From contig NZ_CP123229.1 in NCBI RefSeq assembly GCF_029855125.1, positions 1,674,001 to 1,738,000 of the forward strand: a DNA stretch of 64,000 nt, read 5' to 3'. The notes under the pieces were generated by a model. The model had not been told where the DNA came from and searched no databases. It saw only the letters and a list, made by a program, of their open reading frames with translations. Of this stretch, positions 43,192-50,296 are shown one piece after another. The DNA comes from Methylocapsa sp. D3K7. Its GTDB lineage: Bacteria > Pseudomonadota > Alphaproteobacteria > Rhizobiales > Beijerinckiaceae. The position numbers were made by a program, and so were the translations under genes. Within the stretch, counting starts at the first letter, position 1; the number at the start of each line of letters is the position of its first letter.

Positions 43192-43628
43192 GACGTCACC
43201 TGTCTAACAGCATCTAGGATGCTATTGAGATAGTCTCAAATTTCCCCTGTGTCAATACCCTATTGAGACAATATTGACGGCATCCCACAAGGGCAAGGTC
43301 TATTGAGACATCCGGGCGCGGTGTTGACCAGATGCTGCGCGGCAGACCGGGATAGTATTTGGTTTACCGCCAGGAGCCACAGAAACCGGCCTAAAATTGG
43401 AAAGTCAGCAAAAACGCTGTCTGACAGCTAGGTAGGCACAAACCAAGGCCAGCGGGCTTCCCAGGCTTGTTAATAATTCAACAGATTATGTGTGTAGTTT
43501 GCTAAGCTTTAGCTATACAGTTGCGAGGCAATAGCGCGAGCGAGACGGGCACAGCTCAATTGGAAGGGGAACCTTAAAACCGAAACGGGATTGGCAAGGC
43601 ATACGGGGCTACGGAAATGGAGCTTGCA
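43192..43628. promoter_or_regulatory. Spacer with recombinase-site-like repeats (res candidate)
   Basis: TATTGAGA occurs at 43223-43230, 43261-43268 and 43301-43308, spaced 38 and 40 bp. The last two are part of an identical CTATTGAGACA. The first forms a palindrome with TCTCAA (43225-43239). GTCAATA (43251-43257) and TATTGAC (43272-43278) form another inverted pair around the second copy. This is the organisation of a resolvase res region. Further to the right, GCTAAGCTTTAGC (43502-43514) may belong to the csbD promoter. Confidence 0.55.
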
Positions 43629-43826
43629 ATGGATTGGAATCGTGTTGAAGGAAACTGGAAGCAGCTAAAGGGCAAGGTCAAGGAGCAATGGGGCAATCTT
43701 ACTGACGATGACCTTGATAAGATTGCCGGCAAGCGTGATCAGCTCGAAGGCATAATCCAGGAGCGCTACGGCCTTAATAAGGATGCGGTCCGCAAGCAAC
43801 TCGACGACTGGGTAAACAAGCAGTGA
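43629..43826 (+). CDS. CsbD family stress protein
   Basis: This 65-residue protein starts MDWNRVEGNWKQLKGKVKEQ and matches the CsbD family (with later DLDKIAGKRDQLEGIIQERY). Members are induced by general stress in bacteria, with unknown molecular role. The ATG at 43629 is preferred over 43617 because family members begin with this sequence. It is a likely cargo gene of the element. Confidence 0.9.
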   Translation: MDWNRVEGNWKQLKGKVKEQWGNLTDDDLDKIAGKRDQLEGIIQERYGLNKDAVRKQLDDWVNKQ

Positions 43827-43910
43827 TCGTAAGCTTGCGTATCTAACATTCTTGCATAACCGGGGGCCGCGTTAGCTATTTGTAGTGTGGCCTCCCCCTC
43901 AGTAGCAGAT

Positions 43911-43954
43911 TGGCGGGTCGATTCAGGCCGAGAATTGGGCCGCCCGCCAGTTTT
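43911..43954 (+). terminator. Possible terminator after csbD
   Basis: TGGCGGG (43911-43917) pairs with CCCGCCA (43943-43949), with GGCC elements pairing inside the loop, followed by GTTTT. The T run is short, so activity is uncertain. Confidence 0.4.
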
Positions 43955-44010
43955 GGTGATCGGGTTTTGTTAGTGCGAGGCGCTGCGGGTAAGACCAATA
44001 ATACATATGA

Positions 44011-44088
44011 TAGTACCACTTTCCGAACCAGTAGCGGGGGTTTCTGTAGTACCACTTTCCGAACCAGTGGGAGGCCCACTTTCCGACC
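44011..44088. repeat. Direct repeats (two exact and one partial)
   Basis: GTACCACTTTCCGAACCAGT occurs at 44013-44032 and 44049-44068, both preceded by TA, with a period of 36 bp. A degenerate third copy, CCCACTTTCCGACC, lies at 44075-44088. They are just upstream of the 44126 gene. Such iteron-like repeats may bind a replication or partition protein, or be remnants of a small repeat family. Confidence 0.6.
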
Positions 44089-44125
44089 AAAAATGACGTT
44101 TTCGATCGTCAGCTGAGGTTTGGTT

Positions 44126-44344
44126 ATGGATGAATTTTTGCGCGATATCGAAGAATGTCGAATCCCTGACTTGCGCGCTCAGCTTGAACCGCTGGAGTCG
44201 GGCAAGATACGAATCGCGGAGATTCGAGAGGGCGTCCAAGTCGATACTACGCAGGCAAGAATTCTGTGGCTGAAACGCTGGATAACCGCCTATGAGGCAA
44301 TGTCCTCCAAGATTCGCGCTAGCCTCGGCCTCCCCGCCAAGTAA
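44126..44344 (+). CDS. Hypothetical island protein (72 aa)
   Basis: This small protein (MDEFLRDIEECRIPDLRAQL...) is helical, with the amphipathic run RILWLKRWITAYEAMSSKIR. A GAGG site lies 7 bp before the ATG. No family is recognised. It is followed directly by the 44379 gene on the same strand. Confidence 0.55.
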   Translation: MDEFLRDIEECRIPDLRAQLEPLESGKIRIAEIREGVQVDTTQARILWLKRWITAYEAMSSKIRASLGLPAK

Positions 44345-44378
44345 GTTATCGGACGGCCTCTTTCTTCGGATGCTCGCG

Positions 44379-44738
44379 ATGCAATTGCCCTCTATGACTT
44401 CCGTGATGCAATTCTTACTGAGCCTCGCCGCGCTATTTGTCGCAGCAAGTGCGCTTAATTTCACAGTCTGGACATGGCGTGAGAAGCGCAATGCCGATCT
44501 CGTGCAGATTGGCATAAACGTTTTGCGAGTTGATCCAGAAAAGGAAAAGCAGATCAGCGCTGCACGCGAGTGGGCGCTCAACCTAATAGACGCCAACGCG
44601 GGAGGGGTGATGTTTTCGCCCGACGCTCGGGCGCAACTGCTAAAGAATCGGTTAGAAATTGCTGACGTAAAATGGGGCAACTTTAGTTGGGGCAGTGGCG
44701 AAACGCTTCCACCGAATCCCGCTCAAATTCCCAAATAA
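44379..44738 (+). CDS. Membrane-anchored hypothetical protein
   Basis: This 119-residue protein starts MQLPSMTSVMQFLLSLAALF, with one transmembrane helix followed by a soluble helical domain (INVLRVDPEKEKQISAAREW). Similar one-helix proteins occur in phage and plasmid loci of unknown role. The longer open frame to 44292 overlaps the previous gene and was not used. Confidence 0.55.
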   Translation: MQLPSMTSVMQFLLSLAALFVAASALNFTVWTWREKRNADLVQIGINVLRVDPEKEKQISAAREWALNLIDANAGGVMFSPDARAQLLKNRLEIADVKWGNFSWGSGETLPPNPAQIPK

Positions 44739-44749
44739 TGAAACAGCGG

Positions 44750-45646
44750 TTATTCCGCCGCCTCCAGGTATTCACACGGGTACGGCGTGCCAGACGCCAA
44801 GGTCCAAATTTCGATGATCGCCGGGGCGTGCCAGACCATTGGCGCTATGGGTGTGTCCGGTGCAGGCCGGTGCGGCGCCGCAAGGCGTCTATCCTCGATA
44901 CGCATCTCATGTGCAGGTAGTGACGCAACGCTAGTGACGAGTGAGTTCTCGGCCAGCCCCTTTGCAACATTGGTGTCAGCTATAGGGGTGACAGGTGTGT
45001 CCAGAGTAGAGATACAAGAGTATGCGACGGACGGACCTGTCACCCCCCTCGTTTGGCTATTGGCTTTAGCTTGGCGCTTGTACCATGTTTTGCGGGAAAT
45101 CCCCTCGGCCTCCCAAGGCTTGGTCCTTGATAGGTCGTTCTTCATCAGCCATTCCTCTCTCGGTTTTGAGCCTTGGATCCGTCGAATATTTGCTTTCCGT
45201 TCGGCGTCACGTTTGCGCAGCCACGCCTTTCGCTCGGCTGTTGTTTCGTCGCATGGCAGGATTTGCCATATTTTGAACTCCACTCTTTCGGCGGCGGTTA
45301 GATTGAGCATTTCGCCGAGTTCGGCCCGCGACACCATTCGCTTGCCGAATTTTCGATATGCGTGATCAACACATCGAGCGATTGCCGGGTCGTCGGGTTT
45401 TGTCTCAACTCCGATTTGGCGAAGGTTTCGCCGCAATGAATAATTGGTGAGCCCCGGCCATGTGAACGGGCGCCCTTTGATTGTAAATTTCCCATCGTCG
45501 GCCATCAGCAATATGGCGGCTAATGGGGGTGCCCATTCCCTTGCGGTTAGGATCTCCCCATAGTGTTTACGCCGGGCTGCCGCTAGGCGCCGGGCGTGCC
45601 CTCGGACGGATGTCGCCACTACCCGCCGGGCCGAAGCCTTACCCAT
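44750..45646 (-). CDS. Phage-type DNA-binding protein with central HTH
   Basis: This 298-residue protein has a basic N-terminal region (ARRLAAARRKHYGEILTARE), a central block KPWEAEGISRKTWYKRQAKA that looks like a helix-turn-helix of phage regulators, and a low-complexity C-terminal part. It is the last gene of a three-gene minus-strand operon (46240, 45899, 45646) with overlapping starts and stops. It could be a replication or late-gene activator, which is only an inference. Confidence 0.6.
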   Translation of the reverse strand: MGKASARRVVATSVRGHARRLAAARRKHYGEILTAREWAPPLAAILLMADDGKFTIKGRPFTWPGLTNYSLRRNLRQIGVETKPDDPAIARCVDHAYRKFGKRMVSRAELGEMLNLTAAERVEFKIWQILPCDETTAERKAWLRKRDAERKANIRRIQGSKPREEWLMKNDLSRTKPWEAEGISRKTWYKRQAKANSQTRGVTGPSVAYSCISTLDTPVTPIADTNVAKGLAENSLVTSVASLPAHEMRIEDRRLAAPHRPAPDTPIAPMVWHAPAIIEIWTLASGTPYPCEYLEAAE

Positions 45647-45899
45647 TACCGCGCGGCCGCCGTTTGGCTCGCGGTAATGTCCGCCTAACCCGTGCCGGGG
45701 AGATGCCCATGGCCAGAAGGTTGTCGCAAGACTGGTGTAGCCAGGTTAGATCTGCATCAGAGACAACTCCTTTGCTTTTGAATCCGACGACCAAGTTATG
45801 AAGTCTTTGCTTTTCACTGAAAGTGAAAACATCATAACAGCGGTCACGAACGGAATCGATCAGTTGCCACATGTCTCGTGCGGGCATAGGAACACTCAT
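45639..45899 (-). CDS. Hypothetical protein in the three-gene operon
   Basis: This 86-residue protein (MSVPMPARDMWQLIDSVRDR...) contains two short helical repeats and a basic tail (RRTLPRAKRRPRGNG). It overlaps the next gene by 8 bases and the preceding one by 4. No family is recognised. Confidence 0.5.
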   Translation of the reverse strand: MSVPMPARDMWQLIDSVRDRCYDVFTFSEKQRLHNLVVGFKSKGVVSDADLTWLHQSCDNLLAMGISPARVRRTLPRAKRRPRGNG

Positions 45900-46240
45900 T
45901 GCCGCGACTCCTTACGGAGTGCGGACAAGCGTTCGGCATCAGCAGCAACCAATTCCTTGGCCGACTCTGAGACCGCTACCCAATAGGCTCGAACTCGCCG
46001 AAGCGCGTAGATCAGCCCAGCAGGATCGCCAGCCTCATGCATGGCGGCAGCCGCGTTGAGCATCGCCCCCATTGCATTAATGTTGGGGCCAATGTCATCG
46101 AAGAGTTGATCTATTTTTGCTTGCGCTGTTTCGAATTTTTCGATAGTGGTTTGTGTGTCAGTGCTGCAAATCAATGTACCTAAATCAGAGCCCGGGGCGC
46201 CTGCCAGCGCAGCCGGGCTTTCTACTTCTAAAACATCCAT
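45896..46240 (-). CDS. Helical hypothetical protein, first gene of the operon
   Basis: This 114-residue protein (MDVLEVESPAALAGAPGSDL...) is helical with a long acidic run (TTIEKFETAQAKIDQLFDDI) and ends SALRKESRQ. It is the first gene after the spacer behind the nuclease, on the same strand. No family is recognised. Confidence 0.5.
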   Translation of the reverse strand: MDVLEVESPAALAGAPGSDLGTLICSTDTQTTIEKFETAQAKIDQLFDDIGPNINAMGAMLNAAAAMHEAGDPAGLIYALRRVRAYWVAVSESAKELVAADAERLSALRKESRQ

Positions 46241-46351
46241 ATTTATTCACCTTAAATCATCGCGCTTTTCCTTGGGGTAAAAGCCTCCATGCCGCGTGCC
46301 TTGGATGCACGGCATGGAGGCGCTCTTAGCGGGGGACCGGCCGCCGCTAAT

Positions 46352-46803
46352 TCAGTCGATGGGGGATGGCATTCCATGCACAGTCGCAGCGGCAATTTGA
46401 GCTGCGAGACGCAAGGGCAGGATTACAAGCGCGTCGCGCCGGTCTGCTTTGACGACCAGCACGTCGCGATTTTCTAGCCATGCGTAGAGTTGCGAGAATC
46501 CAGAGGCTCTGGCCTTTGCCTCAATGCAGATATCGCGGCCAAGAACTGGGACCGTCAGGTCGCCAAGGTATGAACCTCCGGCTGCGCCCGACAACGGCAC
46601 CCGTTCAGCATCGAGGCTGTGTGCTTGCAATAGGCGGACAATGGCCCGTTCGAGGCGATTGCCCTTGTCGCGTGAAGCCTTGCCGCCACGAGGTGCGGGA
46701 GGCGCCGGAAATAGCCTTTTGTTATCAGAAGTGCTTAATTCGCCCGCACCTTGCGGAAGCGCATTGTTTTCACTAGATTTTTCTAGATCTGCCCGGCCCA
46801 CCA
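46352..46803 (-). CDS. PD-(D/E)XK-like nuclease, start completed only at attP
   Basis: The coding part encodes about 150 residues. The nuclease core shows GNRLERAIVRLLQ (Glu), GGSYLGDLTVPVLG (Asp) and CIEAKARASGF (ExK), a layout of Holliday-junction-resolvase-like or VRR-type enzymes. The frame is open through attR into the flank to 47005 without a ribosome-binding site. The only in-element start candidates are GTG codons in the att core (46804-46799). In the excised circle, T29327 next to the core creates an in-frame ATG with GGAG 10 bp upstream, giving a 150-residue protein. Confidence 0.75.
46789..46803. repeat. attR core
   Basis: CTGCCCGGCCCACCA is identical to attL (29312-29326). To the right the host sequence CTAAAATCAAGG resumes. 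This copy lies inside the reading frame of the nuclease gene. Confidence 0.9.
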
Positions 46804-46910
46804 CTAAAATCAAGGTGTTAGCCCTTCTGTACTTCGACTTACTAAGTGTTCCGTAAAGAAAATAAGCAACGAAACAATCATCGTGGCGGAGACTCGGAGA
46901 GGAAACAGCA

Positions 46911-47099
46911 ATGTCAGTTCCCAGCAACATCGCAACGATAATTGGCGCTTCACTGATTCTCGGCCGGGTCGCATTCGCCGTGTTTCGAGCGGTGGCCCCG
47001 TCCAAAACCCCGCCTCAGATGGGAGGGGGATTTGCGGGTCTTGCGGTGGTCATTATTGGTGTTCTCTTTCTTGTCATCGGATCCCTCACAGGCCACTGA
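46911..47099 (+). CDS. Small membrane protein (62 aa), first chromosomal gene after attR
   Basis: This protein has two hydrophobic helices (SNIATIIGASLILGRVAFAV and FAGLAVVIIGVLFLVIGSL) joined by a proline-rich loop. An AGAGGAAA site precedes the ATG. No family is recognised. It lies outside the element and before DUF72 on the same strand. Confidence 0.65.
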   Translation: MSVPSNIATIIGASLILGRVAFAVFRAVAPSKTPPQMGGGFAGLAVVIIGVLFLVIGSLTGH

Positions 47100-47141
47100 A
47101 ATTCATCCTTTCGGCTGGTTTTTCGCGGATGGAGAACCGTC

Positions 47142-47882
47142 GTGAGAGGCACAATCTACACCGGAATCGGCGGCTGGACCTATGAGCCATGGCGCGGGGT
47201 CTTCTACCCCGACGGGCTGCCGCATAAGCGCGAGTTGGAATATGCCAGCGCCCACCTCACCTCCATCGAGATCAACGGCACCTATTACTCCACCTTCAAA
47301 CCCGATAGCTGGGCCAAGTGGCGCGATGAGACGCCAGAAGGATTTGTTTTCTCGGTGAAGGCCTCGCGATTTTGCACCAATCGCAAAATTCTTTCCGGTG
47401 CCAGCGAGTCGATTGCCAAATTTATCGGCCAGGGAATGAGCGCTTTGGGCACCCGGCTGGGGCCGATCAATTGGCAGTTCATGGCGACCAAAAAATTCGA
47501 GCCGGAGGATTTTGAGGGATTCTTGAAATTACTCCCTTGCGAGACCGATGGCGTGCCGCTTCGCCATGCGCTGGAAGTGCGTCACGACAGTTTCAAGAGC
47601 GAGCAGTTTTATGACATGGCGCGCCGGTATTCGGTGGCCATTGTCCTTGCCGACGGCGACAATTTTCCTGCGATCGAGGCGGCGACGGCGGACTTCAATT
47701 ATTTGCGGCTGATGCGGGGCAAGGAAGACATCGAAACGGGCTACGCCGCTGTTGAGCTCGGCCGCTGGGCCAAACATGTCCGCGCCTTGGCAAAAGACGG
47801 TGATGTCTTCGTCTATTTCATCTCGGGAGCCAAGGTCCGCGCCCCGGCGGCGGCGCAGGCCTTCATCAAGCAAGTCAAATGA
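47142..47882 (+). CDS. DUF72 family protein
   Basis: This 246-residue TIM-barrel-like protein of the DUF72 (YecE) family has typical blocks: GIGGWTYEPWRGVFYPDG, EINGTYYSTFKPDSWAKWRD, LGTRLGPINWQF and VFVYFISGAKVRAPAAA. Its enzymatic role is unknown. It starts with GTG after GGAGAAC. Its stop TGA lies inside the first copy of the 36-bp repeat that flanks the protease gene. Confidence 0.9.
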   Translation: MRGTIYTGIGGWTYEPWRGVFYPDGLPHKRELEYASAHLTSIEINGTYYSTFKPDSWAKWRDETPEGFVFSVKASRFCTNRKILSGASESIAKFIGQGMSALGTRLGPINWQFMATKKFEPEDFEGFLKLLPCETDGVPLRHALEVRHDSFKSEQFYDMARRYSVAIVLADGDNFPAIEAATADFNYLRLMRGKEDIETGYAAVELGRWAKHVRALAKDGDVFVYFISGAKVRAPAAAQAFIKQVK

Positions 47883-47915
47883 GCGTCAACCCTTCGCGAA
47901 ATCCTCGACGACGCT
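47880..47915. repeat. Direct repeat, copy 1, left of M43 gene
   Basis: This 36-bp sequence matches 48992-49027 at 33 positions. In that second copy it encodes the C-terminal residues SVVEDFAKG of the DUF4239 gene. This copy has the same coding content but no gene, and overlaps the DUF72 stop. It is a relic of the ancestral junction. Confidence 0.75.
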
Positions 47916-47929
47916 AAAAATTAATACAT

Positions 47930-48943
47930 TCAAGTTCCCACCACTCCGCCCGGCGGCACGTTTCTGTACGTCGTCTCGTGAACGACTCCGGCGCGTGGAC
48001 CCGCGAGCGTTGCATGCATCCGCTGAACTTGGCCCGCGGTGAACATGAACATTGCCTCGTCGTGTACATAATCCATATAGTTCATGTACATTTCACCCCC
48101 AGGTCCAGAGTCGTAAGTGAGTATCGACCCTTCCGGCTTCCCAAAATTCGGATTCTTCTGTGGTGGTGTGTCATCGACGAAGTCGTCACTCCCGGTCTCC
48201 GACGAGCCCCAAAGGTGCTCGAGGTTGAGCCAATGGCCGACCTCGTGGACCGCAGTCCGTCCAAGATTGAACGGGGCTTTCGCGGTGCCCGTGGTGCCAA
48301 ACGCCGTGTGAATAATTGCCACTCCATCGTCCGCAGGATTCGGCTCACCAGGAAACGTACCGGCTCCCATAACCTGCTTGGGGGAGCCAAACCAACCGTT
48401 GTCCTTTGTGAGGATGTTTGGGCACACCCAAAAGTTCAGATATCGCGTTGTATCCCAGGCGTCCCAGCCACCGGTTTCTGGTTTATTGAGACTGCCATGT
48501 TTCATATCATTATTGTCCCAAAAGTGCTTTAATTTCGTTTCAGTGCACGTAATTCCCTTCGTCGCATGACCCCAGGGATTGATCGGGGCAAGCCGGAATT
48601 CGATACACGCGTCACTAGCCAGTTCTTTATATGGCCATGGGGTTTTAAGCACATCTGCGTTCTTCATGCGGTAGTCACGGTTAAGTGCATCGATCTGGCT
48701 GTGGACTTGTTCGTCGGTAATAAGCGATGTTGGGTCGTGGCGGTTGTAGAGGATGTGCACGGCCACCCAGATGATCTTCACAACCGAAGGCTCGATCAGC
48801 CCAACATCGCGCTTCTTTCGCGCCGCTTCGACAAAACTCGATGTTTGTTGCTCAATTTCGGCACGCTTACGCTCATATGCTGGGTTGGATTTCAACACCC
48901 TAGTGCGGTAGTCAGAAGCACCACAGGTACGACCATCTTTCAT
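47930..48943 (-). CDS. M43-type (pappalysin-like) metallopeptidase
   Basis: This 337-residue protein has the metzincin zinc site HEVGHWLNLEHLWG and a Met-turn in GGEMYMNYMDYVHDEAMFMF. The upstream region (WVAVHILYNRHDPTSLITDE) is typical of M43B peptidases. No signal peptide is visible at this start, so secretion is uncertain. The gene is flanked by two 36-bp direct repeats and appears inserted between DUF72 and DUF4239. Confidence 0.88.
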   Translation of the reverse strand: MKDGRTCGASDYRTRVLKSNPAYERKRAEIEQQTSSFVEAARKKRDVGLIEPSVVKIIWVAVHILYNRHDPTSLITDEQVHSQIDALNRDYRMKNADVLKTPWPYKELASDACIEFRLAPINPWGHATKGITCTETKLKHFWDNNDMKHGSLNKPETGGWDAWDTTRYLNFWVCPNILTKDNGWFGSPKQVMGAGTFPGEPNPADDGVAIIHTAFGTTGTAKAPFNLGRTAVHEVGHWLNLEHLWGSSETGSDDFVDDTPPQKNPNFGKPEGSILTYDSGPGGEMYMNYMDYVHDEAMFMFTAGQVQRMHATLAGPRAGVVHETTYRNVPPGGVVGT

Positions 48944-48991
48944 CAGAATATCATCCTTTGGTTTGATGCACGCAATCCCAACGGGGGACGG

Positions 48992-49027
48992 TGAGCGTCA
49001 GCCTTTTGCGAAATCCTCGACGACGCT
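48992..49027. repeat. Direct repeat, copy 2, right of M43 gene
   Basis: This 36-bp copy contains the 3' end of the DUF4239 gene. It matches copy 1 at 47880-47915 at 33 of 36 positions. Confidence 0.75.
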
Positions 49028-49777
49028 TTGAAGCGGCTCGCTGCCCACATGAACTGAGCCTGTGAACGGATGGTCGATCGAGACAATGACAAGCAGGCCC
49101 ATGAATACGAGGAGCGACAGAATACCTGTCATCATGACTTGGGCCGGTAAATTCTTGGTGCCGAAAAAGAACGTGAACACCACGGTCAATACCGCGCCGA
49201 CATAGAGGGTCAGCCATAAGATTCCAGGGACGACACCGGTGGCCAGATGCAGGCGGGTGCGGCGCGCCTTCGTAATCGAATCAAGCTGGCTCAACATCTC
49301 AGCAAAAATCGCGGGATGCTTCGATCCCGTCTGGGTATGTTGCATCGTGGTGGCGTAGATCGTATTGAGCGCCAGCGTCGTCTCGCGGCTTTCCTCTCCA
49401 ATTTCCATCATGGGCCAGTCTCGTTCGATTGCGAGCCGGAGATAATTGCCAAGGGCTATCCGCGTCGCCGCAGCTTCGGGTTCGGGTCCGGCAGCGAGCC
49501 GGTACAGCGTCGCGGCGGCCCCCGCTTCCTGAATCACAGCCGTCTCCGCGTCGCTGAATTTCTCCCAAACAACAATCACGGCGAAGGCCAACAGCACCGC
49601 AAAGATAACACCCACCGTGGCGAATTTGAAGCCTGCGATCTCATTGTTGCTGACCAAGCGCTCAAGGCCGATCCGGCGGCGGATGAGCACCGGGCCGCAC
49701 ATGGCCGCGGCCGTCGGAAGAAGCACCAACAAAATCGTCGCGATCCAAAGCGGAAGACCAGCCAGCCAGATTGACAC
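48998..49777 (-). CDS. DUF4239 family membrane protein
   Basis: This 259-residue inner-membrane protein has four hydrophobic segments: two near the N-terminus (LPLWIATILLVLLPTAAAM, FATVGVIFAVLLAFAVIVVW) and two in the C-terminal third. Between them lies a periplasmic or cytosolic helical domain of about 110 residues. This is the DUF4239 (bestrophin-like) layout, with function unknown. The C-terminus SVVEDFAKG is duplicated on the other side of the M43 gene. Confidence 0.82.
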   Translation of the reverse strand: MSIWLAGLPLWIATILLVLLPTAAAMCGPVLIRRRIGLERLVSNNEIAGFKFATVGVIFAVLLAFAVIVVWEKFSDAETAVIQEAGAAATLYRLAAGPEPEAAATRIALGNYLRLAIERDWPMMEIGEESRETTLALNTIYATTMQHTQTGSKHPAIFAEMLSQLDSITKARRTRLHLATGVVPGILWLTLYVGAVLTVVFTFFFGTKNLPAQVMMTGILSLLVFMGLLVIVSIDHPFTGSVHVGSEPLQSVVEDFAKG

Positions 49778-49947
49778 TTTCTTTTCCTTGTAGCTCGGGC
49801 GACGGGCTGAAATCGCGTCGTACCGCCCATGATCGAATTAAACCTGAGCTTGGCACGCGAAAAAAGTCCCCGCAAGGCGCACGGTGGATCAATTGACGCC
49901 CGGTCCAGCAGCGAATAGCAATTGCTCGTCCGTCGGCGGAGTCAGCC

Positions 49948-50286
49948 ATGCGCTTCAAAAGTCTCGTATCTTTTATTACGATTGCCGCCACGGTTCTGGG
50001 TCTCGGAGTTGCCGCGCAGGCCGGCCCTTGCACGGCAAAGATCAAACAATTTGATAAAGCTGTGCGCGAGTCGAAGTCCAGCCATAACCTCGGGCCGGGG
50101 TTGCCCCAATCGATTGACGCCCAACTGAGCTATCAGCCAACCCCCAAATCGGTGAAGCAGGCGGAGCGGCGTGCCTGGGCCGGATTTGAGGCGGTGCTGG
50201 CGCGGGCCAAGAAACTCGATCGGGAGGGCAAGCGGGCGGCCTGCACGAGGGCCCTCACCGACGCGAAGCTCATCTATTTTCAATAG
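49948..50286 (+). CDS. PsiF-like small exported protein
   Basis: This 112-residue protein has a signal peptide (LVSFITIAATVLGLGVAAQA), then CTAKIKQFDKAVRESKSSHN and a helical region ending AACTRALTDAKLIYFQ. It resembles the PsiF family (phosphate-starvation-inducible, function unknown). Two cysteines may bridge. It is convergent with poxB with a 10-bp gap. Confidence 0.65.
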   Translation: MRFKSLVSFITIAATVLGLGVAAQAGPCTAKIKQFDKAVRESKSSHNLGPGLPQSIDAQLSYQPTPKSVKQAERRAWAGFEAVLARAKKLDREGKRAACTRALTDAKLIYFQ

Positions 50287-50296
50287 ACCCTGGCAC

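Larger units (their letters stand above)
29312..46803. mobile_element. 17.5-kb integrated element (phage-satellite-like or reduced prophage)
   Basis: The element is bounded by a 15-bp direct repeat, CTGCCCGGCCCACCA, at the tRNA 3' end (29312-29326) and at 46789-46803. Excision would give a circle of 17,477 bp. It encodes a tyrosine integrase next to attL, a serine recombinase, TerS, TerL, a tape measure protein, tail-chaperone-like proteins, a ribbon-helix-helix regulator, CsbD, many very small genes and a nuclease at attR. No portal, capsid, tail tube, baseplate or lysis gene is recognisable. Composition is more AT-rich than the flanks. Confidence 0.9.

Noticed and set aside
43970..44680. 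236-codon minus-strand open frame opposite the 44126 and 44379 genes
   Set aside because: It translates the direct repeats as SESGT units and is Ser/Arg-rich. The plus-strand genes have ribosome-binding sites and plausible protein sequence.
46804..47005. Extension of the nuclease frame into the chromosome to an ATG at 47005
   Set aside because: This part belongs to the host side of attR, has no ribosome-binding site and is antisense to the 46911 gene. It is open by chance.
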